Source: Alphaproteobacteria bacterium
GTDB lineage: Bacteria; Pseudomonadota; Alphaproteobacteria; Micavibrionales; Micavibrionaceae
NCBI GenBank assembly: GCA_030427765.1
Contig: JAUICS010000083.1
Span: forward strand, 1 to 6,306
Direction of reading: 5' to 3'
DNA: 6,306 nt
The position numbers were made by a program, and so were the translations under genes. A model generated the notes under the pieces. The model saw only the letters and a program-made list of their open reading frames with translations, did not search any database and was not told the DNA's origin. This document shows, piece after piece, positions 1-4,758 of the stretch. The first letter of the stretch is position 1; the number at the start of each line of letters is the position of its first letter.

Positions 1-115
1 CCAGGAAAGCCGCCAGCCAACTGTAGCGGTGCAGGCGCGTTACCTTTTCCGGAATGACTAACCCGATGCGCTTGTAGCCGAGGGTCTGCAACTGATACAC
101 CGACAGCAAAAGCGG
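1..115 (-). pseudogene. LacI-family transcriptional regulator fragment, out of frame with the upstream start
   Basis: Reading the minus strand from 115 gives 38 codons with no stop, preceded by an in-frame TAA at 118-116. The product contains VYQLQTLGYKRIGLVIPE and then KVTRLHRYSWLAAFL. LGYKRIGLVIP matches the well-known strand of LacI/PurR-type effector-binding domains (L-G-x-R/K-R-I-G-L/A-V), and the following Arg-x-x-x-W-L-x-x-F pattern is also usual in that family. There is no start codon or DNA-binding domain. The stretch is visibly GC-richer than bases 111-330. It is therefore an internal fragment of a regulator from a different sequence context, joined to the Tat gene start. Family assignment is by pattern recognition only. 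Confidence 0.55.
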
Positions 116-191
116 TTAGACCTAGTGCACCTTTTCCAGCCACACCTAAAAACCAACGTCTTTCTTGACTTTCTAATCCTTGTTCTGACAT
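1..191 (-). CDS. N-terminal part of a protein with a Tat-type signal peptide; runs off the window and is probably chimeric downstream
   Basis: The reading frame opens at ATG 191 and stays open to the window edge (63 codons). AGGAG at 200-204, 8 nt upstream, supports this start, as does a strong promoter. The N-terminus reads MSEQGLESQERRWFLGVAGK, followed by GALGLTAFAVGVS. ERRWFLG fits the twin-arginine consensus (S/T-R-R-x-F-L-K) and precedes a moderately hydrophobic, Gly/Ala-rich stretch. This predicts export of a folded, possibly cofactor-bearing protein by the Tat system. The mature enzyme cannot be identified. After about residue 28 the frame turns into low-complexity, unconvincing sequence (ADPRLQAHRVSHSGKGN) while another frame of the same DNA encodes a LacI-like segment, so only the first 25-30 residues are trusted. 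A fusion, a frameshift or an assembly chimera are the options. Confidence 0.6.
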   Translation of the reverse strand, partial: MSEQGLESQERRWFLGVAGKGALGLTAFAVGVSVADPRLQAHRVSHSGKGNAPAPLQLAGGFP

Positions 192-199
192 ATCACACT

Positions 200-204
200 C
201 TCCT
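200..204 (-). promoter_or_regulatory. Ribosome binding site of the Tat-signal gene
   Basis: AGGAG on the minus strand, 8 nt before ATG 191, preceded by a T-run (TTTTTAGGAG). The same T-run plus AGGAG arrangement precedes both B genes, which suggests a shared leader style in this genome. Confidence 0.7.
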
Positions 205-244
205 AAAAATGTATTTTTCATAATTTAAAACCAAAACTGAGAGT

Positions 245-273
245 GTTATATACCCACAAAAATATTATGTCAA
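245..273 (-). promoter_or_regulatory. Sigma70-type promoter of the Tat-signal gene
   Basis: On the minus strand a perfect -35 TTGACA (273-268) is separated by 17 bp from -10 TATAAC (250-245). The predicted transcription start is near 238, giving a leader of about 47 nt to ATG 191. This is the strongest promoter in the window by consensus match. It lies 55 bp past the stop of the A1 gene and makes the Tat gene an independent transcription unit. Confidence 0.75.
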
Positions 274-302
274 CAAATAAATTACCTAAATATAACAAAT
301 AA
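272..302. repeat. Two direct copies of AACAAATAA with a 22-bp period
   Basis: AACAAATAA occurs at 272-280 and 294-302. The period is about two helical turns. The first copy overlaps the edge of the -35 box of the Tat-gene promoter and the second lies just upstream, where tandem regulator sites would sit. The region is very AT-rich, so chance is a serious alternative. Confidence 0.35.
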
Positions 303-328
303 GTTATTTTTAATTCTAACTGTAAATA

Positions 329-1372
329 CTAACTATAACTATATTTGGGGGCTATATTCATTAAATCCATCCCGTATAAGACATTATCAAATACGTTACA
401 CATAGATAGAGATGCCATAACCAACGCAACGCTCACCATAAGTGCCCCCGTCATCTGTGCCATTTTAAAACGCACGACCGCATTTTCATGAGACTGAACA
501 CCCTCATTCCCAAACATGCGTAGTATCGCAACGGTGTATGCCGTAAGCGTAGATGCCCGATGATTTCTGCTGACTTCACTTTCCTGGCCCTCGAGCGGCG
601 GGTCAAACACATACATGTTGAATTTGGATACAAGGCCATTTTCTTCATCATATTTAAAGAATGTGCGGATAATTTCTTCACGGTCGGTTGGGTCCTGCAT
701 TGATGCGATGGCCGCAGCCGCCTTTTCAATGTCAATGTCCTTCATGGCAAGCGCACCACCCGTCCGGCAATCATACGTCCCCCATGGAACACGTATCTTT
801 TTACCAACGATCCCTTTGGCCGCATCATTGAATTCGTAAATAAGCGTTTTCGTCTTTGCAATCCACAGCCCATCGACAGGCTCATCTATGCGCTTCGTTC
901 TACCGTCAATTTTGATCTTGCGCTTTGTTGTACGGCTTTCCGGATGCGGCTCGTACATATCCAGAAAATCAGGTATTTCAATCGTTTGGACGCCTGGTAT
1001 TTCCTGGTTGTTGATTTCCGCTTTCGTGTATGCGGCTGCAATCTTCGCGAGCGTGGAGAATATAAGATTTAAGCCGGTTACTTGAGCTAGTTTATGTGCC
1101 TCCGGATATGAAAGCGGGTCCATTCGAATAACACAATTCATGTTTACTTCGTTTATCCATGTTTCATGAGGGTCATTGGAGCGTTTCGGGGTTTTCCCTA
1201 GAAAACTCATTAACAACGGATCGAGAATGTAAGCAATTATTGGAGCGGTTTTTTGATATGCCTTGCCTTGCGCAAGAAGAAGTTTAATCGCAAAAAGATA
1301 CTCTTCAGGCGTTAGCTCTGAATCCGGACCTGCGGTCTCATCATATAATTTTACAATATCTATATCATCCAT
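329..1372 (-). CDS. Unrecognised protein, family A copy 1 (A1), with a hydrophobic C-terminal extension
   Basis: 347 residues; function not recognised. The start is fixed by an in-frame TAA three codons upstream and by alignment with A2 (2596-3525) from residue 1. My hand count gives about 40% identity over the first 200 residues, nearly without gaps. Shared blocks: LTPEEYL (20-26), LLL-x-x-GKAY-x-KTA (31-43), ILDPL (49-53), MDP-x-SYP (84-90), EPV-x-x-x-W (164-170), W-G-x-x-x-x-C-x-x-GGAL (197-208), and a MYVFDPP-x-EGQE-x-E segment (253-266). A1 continues past the end of A2: residues about 307-325 (MTGALMVSVALVMASLSMC) are hydrophobic and could be a C-terminal membrane helix or tail anchor. 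There is no N-terminal signal peptide, so the main body is expected to be cytoplasmic. No Shine-Dalgarno is visible before ATG; the codons before it read TAA TAT CCC. No clear terminator follows. The real gene call is firm because of the conserved paralogue. Confidence 0.88.
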   Translation of the reverse strand: MDDIDIVKLYDETAGPDSELTPEEYLFAIKLLLAQGKAYQKTAPIIAYILDPLLMSFLGKTPKRSNDPHETWINEVNMNCVIRMDPLSYPEAHKLAQVTGLNLIFSTLAKIAAAYTKAEINNQEIPGVQTIEIPDFLDMYEPHPESRTTKRKIKIDGRTKRIDEPVDGLWIAKTKTLIYEFNDAAKGIVGKKIRVPWGTYDCRTGGALAMKDIDIEKAAAAIASMQDPTDREEIIRTFFKYDEENGLVSKFNMYVFDPPLEGQESEVSRNHRASTLTAYTVAILRMFGNEGVQSHENAVVRFKMAQMTGALMVSVALVMASLSMCNVFDNVLYGMDLMNIAPKYSYS

Positions 1373-1401
1373 GGGATATTACACGCTCATTTATCGCGCG
1401 T

Positions 1402-1430
1402 ATCTTACTTTATTTTACATATTATTACAA
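1402..1430 (-). promoter_or_regulatory. Putative promoter of A1
   Basis: Minus-strand TTGTAA (1430-1425) and TAAGAT (1407-1402) are 17 bp apart, each matching the consensus at four of six bases. It sits between the B1 terminator and ATG 1372, where a promoter is needed if A1 is to be transcribed after that terminator. Predicted leader is about 20-25 nt. Confidence 0.45.
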
Positions 1431-1447
1431 GATAAATATTGGAGCAT

Positions 1448-1473
1448 AAAAAAAGCCGCGTAAAGCGGCTTTT
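1448..1473 (-). terminator. Intrinsic terminator after B1
   Basis: A 9-bp perfect stem pairs 1465-1473 with 1451-1459 (core GCCGC/GCGGC), with a 5-nt loop at 1460-1464. On the minus strand it ends in a run of seven T (1454-1448), part of it in the stem. It begins about 25 nt after the B1 stop codon. The core is nearly identical to the terminator after B2. Confidence 0.85.
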
Positions 1474-1497
1474 AATAACATGAATTTAAAGTAACTA

Positions 1498-2421
1498 TTA
1501 ACGGTCACGTGTTAGCCAAGACAGGAAACCACCCGATGAAGCCTGTGCCGTTTTTACCGCTTTAGGGTCAAATTCACCGGCAGGAATTTCACCTTTAAGC
1601 TCTGCTTGCGCAGACACAACATCAGCTCTCAGCTCGCCTTGCTCATAAACATTCTGCTCTGCATCCACAAGCCATACATTAAATAAAGGCTTACCTTCTG
1701 CAGTTAAAACGTCAGTGAAAGGTCGTTTACCTGCGCGTACATCACTTATAAATTGGAAGATGTCGAATGCTGTGTCTTGCTCTGTAATGATCAAACCACC
1801 GGGACCTGTGTTTTGATCACCCCAGTTTGCACGAATTGTTGTTTCAACAGCTGTTGTAACCGCCGCAAAACGAATATTCGGATTTACCGACCATTCTGTA
1901 CCTGAAACCTGAGTATGCTTTGAACGGAATTCATAGCCTTCCTGAACATAGATACCTGTCTCAGAACCATCAAAACCATACTGCTCACCAATGGCTTTAC
2001 CTAATTCCTGTCTAAGAACCTCAACAGCAGCTTCAGAACCACCTTCTGCCGCGGCAGTTTTAAGCTGTTCACGGAACTGAATAATGCTTCCGTCACGGCT
2101 CATTTGCGTCATACGCTTGCCCCAAGCAGAACCAAAGTCGGCCATGAACTGCTCACGAACTTCCTCATCCGGCCACGCAACGGCACCTTCTGTGTCAAAT
2201 ACAAAAACCATGTCTGGAACTTCAAAATTGTATGATGTTTCTACTTCACCTTTTCCATCAAGTGTCTGGTGCAACATATCTGCAACGAATACCGCGCCTT
2301 TACGAACATCATCCGGTTTGGAATAACCTTCACCATTTAATGCAAGTTGTTCCCAAAATCTGTATTGTTGCAATGCAAAGGCGTCTTTACCCGCTGCATT
2401 CATTTCTTCTGTTGGTGCCAT
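1498..2421 (-). CDS. Unrecognised protein, family B copy 1 (B1)
   Basis: 307 residues; function not recognised. Start ATG 2421 has AGGAG 8 nt upstream and matches the start region of its paralogue B2 (3659-4660). Features shared with B2: FAL-x-x-(F)YR and LNGE-x-x-x-KP near residues 15-36, a hydrophobic helix around 42-50, YN-x-x-(V/I)PD (64-70), a VFDTEG...AWP segment (74-84), M-(S/T)-RDGS (107-112), DGS-x-(T/V)-G-(I/V)-Y (151-158), DI-x-QFI-x-DVR-x-G-x-R (220-233), PLF (245-247), and EFDP-x-(A)-VKTA (283-292) close to the C-terminus. There is no signal peptide and no convincing membrane helix, so a soluble cytoplasmic protein is expected. A linker of about 120-135 is Ala/Glu/Gly-rich and differs in length from B2. 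The C-terminal tail (SGGFLSWLTRDR) resembles the B2 tail in ending with an aromatic-rich short helix. The gene has its own promoter and terminator. Confidence 0.9.
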   Translation of the reverse strand: MAPTEEMNAAGKDAFALQQYRFWEQLALNGEGYSKPDDVRKGAVFVADMLHQTLDGKGEVETSYNFEVPDMVFVFDTEGAVAWPDEEVREQFMADFGSAWGKRMTQMSRDGSIIQFREQLKTAAAEGGSEAAVEVLRQELGKAIGEQYGFDGSETGIYVQEGYEFRSKHTQVSGTEWSVNPNIRFAAVTTAVETTIRANWGDQNTGPGGLIITEQDTAFDIFQFISDVRAGKRPFTDVLTAEGKPLFNVWLVDAEQNVYEQGELRADVVSAQAELKGEIPAGEFDPKAVKTAQASSGGFLSWLTRDR

Positions 2422-2429
2422 AATATTTA

Positions 2430-2434
2430 CTCCT
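2430..2434 (-). promoter_or_regulatory. Ribosome binding site of B1
   Basis: AGGAG 8 nt before ATG 2421, within TTTTTTAGGAG, the same leader as B2. It contrasts with the A genes, which have no such site. Confidence 0.75.
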
Positions 2435-2467
2435 AAAAAATTTACATAGTTAAATTGTTAAACGGTG

Positions 2468-2499
2468 ATCTTTAAATCATATTTTTCTATTTATGTAAA
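2468..2499 (-). promoter_or_regulatory. Promoter of B1, element conserved with B2
   Basis: On the minus strand TTTACATAA (2499-2491), any 8 bases, then ATATGATTTAAAGAT (2482-2468). The identical arrangement with the same 8-nt gap lies upstream of B2 while flanking bases differ. TTTACA as -35 and TTTAAA (2476-2471) as -10 are 17 bp apart. TATGAT (2481-2476) would be a better -10 by sequence but is only 12 bp from TTTACA. Part of the 15-bp block could instead be a regulator site. Confidence 0.65.
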
Positions 2500-2525
2500 T
2501 GTATTTTTTCTCTTTTCAGGTGAAT

Positions 2526-2576
2526 ATTTCAAAAATAATCAAAGATATGTATCAATCACATTTGAAAAATAATTAA
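2526..2576. repeat. Imperfect 17-bp direct repeat upstream of the B1 promoter
   Basis: ATTTCAAAAATAATCAA (2526-2542) and ATTTGAAAAATAATTAA (2560-2576) match at 15 of 17 bases, with a 34-bp period (about three helical turns). Centres lie roughly 70 and 104 bp upstream of the predicted B1 transcription start. No counterpart is seen upstream of B2. In such AT-rich DNA the match is only suggestive. Confidence 0.4.
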
Positions 2577-2595
2577 TACACACAATTAAATTTAT

Positions 2596-3525
2596 TTATC
2601 TATTACACCCATGAAATGTTACCCGATGTGACGGCGGTGTCGGCATCATATCATTGCCAAATACATTCAAAATCCCGATTGTATATGGATCAAATTCGGA
2701 TGGAGCATGATTGGCCTCGATTTCCGTTTCCTGCCCTGGTTCCGGTCCGTCAAAGACATAAACCTTGAATTTCGGCACGAGGCCTTTCTTTTCATCGTTT
2801 CTATAAAGCTTTTCAAGTATTTCGGCTCTATCGTTCGAATCCTTAATAGATGCAACGGCCTCAGCCAGTTCTGCGATGTTGGCTTCCTTAATACACAATG
2901 CGCCGCCGGCTTCACAAGCGTTATAAACCCCGCCCCAATGAACACGGAACTTCCGTCCGATCAAATGCTCCGCTGCCTCGTTAAATTCCAGCAGCAGGCT
3001 TTTTTCCGTGGGCACCCATACGCTGTTGACCGGTTCCTGAATGGTGACAATCTCATCACCTACCTTAATCCGGCGTTCGCGTGTTTCCACATCCGGCTGC
3101 GGCGCATAAAGACCAAGGAACGTAGTGATATCGAGTGTCTTAATGCCTTTTAACGCTTGTTTATTCAGCTCCGTACGGCCATAGGCCAGCACCAGTGTTT
3201 TCAAGGCATCGAAGAATATTTCAATACCTATCCCCTTCAGCATCATGTTCTTGACGGGGTAGCTGCGTGGGTCCATGGTCACCACACAATCCATCTTTAC
3301 CGGATTGTCCCAAGTATGGGATGGTTCACGCGCATTAGTCGGGCTTTCGCCCTCAAGCGTCGTCATCAGGGGATCAAGTATAACGGCAAGCTGCGCCGCA
3401 GTCTTTTTGTAGGCCTTCCCTTTTGACAATAATAATCGTAACGCGGCCAGATATTCCTCAGGCGTTAATTCCATCGGGTCTGTCGCGGCGTCACGATATG
3501 TTTCTGTCAGGTCAAAATGCGCCAT
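2596..3525 (-). CDS. Unrecognised protein, family A copy 2 (A2)
   Basis: 309 residues; function not recognised. Start ATG 3525 is fixed by an in-frame TAA two codons upstream and by alignment with A1 from residue 1. Shared blocks lie at the same positions: LTPEEYL (20-26), GKAY-x-KTA (36-43), ILDPL (49-53), TW (71-72), MDP-x-SYP (84-90), EPV-x-x-x-W (164-170), LEFNEAA (179-185), W-G...C-x-x-GGAL (197-210), VYVFDGPEPGQE-x-E (255-268). The C-terminus is short and polar (TPPSHRVTFHGCNR), without the hydrophobic tail of A1, so this copy looks wholly soluble. No stop or frameshift in the 3' flank explains the missing tail. No Shine-Dalgarno is visible. It lies about 90 bp past the B2 terminator with its own candidate promoter. 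No hairpin terminator was found after it. Confidence 0.9.
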   Translation of the reverse strand: MAHFDLTETYRDAATDPMELTPEEYLAALRLLLSKGKAYKKTAAQLAVILDPLMTTLEGESPTNAREPSHTWDNPVKMDCVVTMDPRSYPVKNMMLKGIGIEIFFDALKTLVLAYGRTELNKQALKGIKTLDITTFLGLYAPQPDVETRERRIKVGDEIVTIQEPVNSVWVPTEKSLLLEFNEAAEHLIGRKFRVHWGGVYNACEAGGALCIKEANIAELAEAVASIKDSNDRAEILEKLYRNDEKKGLVPKFKVYVFDGPEPGQETEIEANHAPSEFDPYTIGILNVFGNDMMPTPPSHRVTFHGCNR

Positions 3526-3555
3526 GATTTACTTAAATTGCAATTTCGTTATGTG

Positions 3556-3584
3556 AAAATACATTTGCGACACGTCAAAGTCAA
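3556..3584 (-). promoter_or_regulatory. Putative promoter of A2
   Basis: Minus-strand TTGACT (3584-3579) and TATTTT (3561-3556) with a 17-bp spacer, between the B2 terminator and ATG 3525. The -35 is good (five of six) and the -10 moderate (four of six). Predicted leader is about 25 nt. Confidence 0.5.
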
Positions 3585-3615
3585 TTATTTTTCATAATAT
3601 TTATGCCGGAATAAT

Positions 3616-3637
3616 AAAAAAGCCGCGTAGAGCGGCT
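3616..3637 (-). terminator. Intrinsic terminator after B2
   Basis: AGCCGC/GCGGCT stem (3632-3637 with 3621-3626), 5-nt loop (3627-3631), then six T on the minus strand (3621-3616). It starts about 20 nt after the B2 stop. The segment AAAAAAGCCGCGTA-x-AGCGGCT is the same as in the B1 terminator apart from one loop base. Confidence 0.82.
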
Positions 3638-3658
3638 CCTTTAAACACACGTCAGGCA

Positions 3659-4660
3659 TTAAACCGGACGGTAATGCTGTAACCATTCGAAAATTCTACC
3701 ATATGTTCGTCTTGGACCAGACGCAGTTTTAACAGATGCAGGATCGAATTCCGTTCCCCCGATATCTTCACGAAGTGCCGATAGTTCGACCGCAATGTCA
3801 CCGCGAAATGCCGGAACATTCCCATCGGCAACCTCACTCGCGAATTTATATTCATTTCTATCCTCGGCGACCAGACGCAAACGGAATAACGGCTTATTCC
3901 CATCCTGAATAATGTCACGGTAATCACGTTCACCCGAACGTACATCGCGAATAAACTGGATGATGTCCGCGATATCCTTTTCGTAGCAGGAAATGTGACC
4001 ATCATTAATGGATTGTAGGCCATGTGAGGCAAGAATGGTTGTCTTACCATCCACCTTTGCGCCCAGACGTACTTCCGGAAGTTTTTTCCAGCGTGTCGAC
4101 CCTAAAATATGTTCATGTGCATTACGGTGCATATCCCCTTCAACAAGGTAAACGCCCACGCCACTACCATCCGTGCCGTATTTTGCGGCGACAGTTTCGG
4201 CGATTTCCTGACCAAATGCCTTGGTCATATTTTCCGTTGTTGCCTCAAGCCCTTGATCGCCTGCGGCCTCTAACTCTCTTTCGATTTGCTGAATAATACG
4301 CGCGGCCATTTGGTCACGAATATCAATGGCCGATCCATCACGTGTCATGTCTGTAGTACGCTGTGCATATGCGGTTAATACCCCCTTAACAAATGTTTCG
4401 CGTTGAGATTCCTCCGGCCATGCATCCAGATCGAATGCTATGGCAAGGTCAGGAATGGGAATATTGTAAAGTTTTTCGCGTCCGCCCTCTGCCAGTTCTG
4501 TTCCCATAAGGATATCGACCAGAAGAATGGCCCCTTTTTCAGCATTTTCCGGTTTTGCAATGGCCTCACCATTCAAAACCATTTTTTCCAGATTTCTATA
4601 AAATGTCAGTGCAAATTCATCCGATGTTGCATCAAACGCCCCTGTTGATGTTTCAGCCAT
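3659..4660 (-). CDS. Unrecognised protein, family B copy 2 (B2)
   Basis: 333 residues; function not recognised. Start ATG 4660 has AGGAG 6 nt upstream. It is paralogous to B1: EFALTFYR (15-22), LNGEAIAKPENAEKGA (29-44), YN-x-x-IPD (65-71), FDLDAWPEE (77-84), MTRDGSAI (105-112), YGTDGSGVGVY (161-171), RWKKLPEVRLGAK (190-202), DIADIIQFIRDVRSGER (229-245), PLFRLRLV (257-264), TEFDPASVKTA (303-313). Compared with B1 it carries a longer Glu/Ala-rich helical insert around residues 118-150, which accounts for most of the length difference. There is no signal peptide and no membrane helix, so it is presumably cytoplasmic. The gene starts 98 bp after the stop of the histidine kinase gene, behind its own promoter. 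Its promoter, leader and terminator resemble those of B1, so the duplicated unit included control sequences. Confidence 0.9.
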   Translation of the reverse strand: MAETSTGAFDATSDEFALTFYRNLEKMVLNGEAIAKPENAEKGAILLVDILMGTELAEGGREKLYNIPIPDLAIAFDLDAWPEESQRETFVKGVLTAYAQRTTDMTRDGSAIDIRDQMAARIIQQIERELEAAGDQGLEATTENMTKAFGQEIAETVAAKYGTDGSGVGVYLVEGDMHRNAHEHILGSTRWKKLPEVRLGAKVDGKTTILASHGLQSINDGHISCYEKDIADIIQFIRDVRSGERDYRDIIQDGNKPLFRLRLVAEDRNEYKFASEVADGNVPAFRGDIAVELSALREDIGGTEFDPASVKTASGPRRTYGRIFEWLQHYRPV

Positions 4661-4666
4661 AACTCT

Positions 4667-4671
4667 CTCCT
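4667..4671 (-). promoter_or_regulatory. Ribosome binding site of B2
   Basis: AGGAG (extended to AGGAGAG) 6 nt before ATG 4660, in the TTTTTTAGGAG leader shared with B1. Confidence 0.75.
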
Positions 4672-4693
4672 AAAAAATATTTAAATAAGCAGC

Positions 4694-4725
4694 ATCTTTA
4701 AATCATATAACACCGCTTATGTAAA
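4694..4725 (-). promoter_or_regulatory. Promoter of B2, element conserved with B1
   Basis: TTTACATAA (4725-4717), 8 nt, then ATATGATTTAAAGAT (4708-4694) on the minus strand, the same two blocks and gap as upstream of B1. -35 TTTACA and -10 TTTAAA (4702-4697) are 17 bp apart. The intervening and downstream bases have diverged, so the retained blocks are likely under selection. It separates B2 from the kinase gene as a transcription unit, though read-through from the kinase gene cannot be excluded since no terminator hairpin is seen between them. Confidence 0.68.
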
Positions 4726-4758
4726 CAAAATTTTCTATTTAAGAGAGAAAAATATCAT

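Noticed and set aside
281..328. Terminator after A1 from the ATAAC/GTTAT inverted repeat
   Set aside because: The stem is only five AT-rich pairs and the run of T lies on the plus-strand side, so it is too weak to call.
615..1463. Plus-strand open frames opposite A1
   Set aside because: They are low-complexity or Ser/Arg-rich translations antisense to a gene with a clear paralogue, with no ribosome site and no conserved counterpart opposite A2.
2707..3153. 148-residue plus-strand open frame opposite A2
   Set aside because: It is antisense to A2, has an atypical Cys/Phe-rich composition, and no equivalent is present opposite A1, so it is a frame shadow.
3652..4050. 132-residue minus-strand frame overlapping B2
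   Set aside because: It lies inside B2 in another frame; B2 aligns with B1 across the whole stretch, so the B2 frame is the real one.
1498..4660. B-A pairs as toxin-antitoxin modules
   Set aside because: Both proteins exceed 300 residues, are not overlapping or co-transcribed, and show no nuclease, acetyltransferase or DNA-binding motif.
1498..4660. A small beta-barrel (PGDYG-like) domain in the W-G...GG segment of A and B1
   Set aside because: The resemblance is limited to a Trp-Gly and a Gly-Gly a few residues apart, and B2 does not keep the pattern well; not enough to name a domain.
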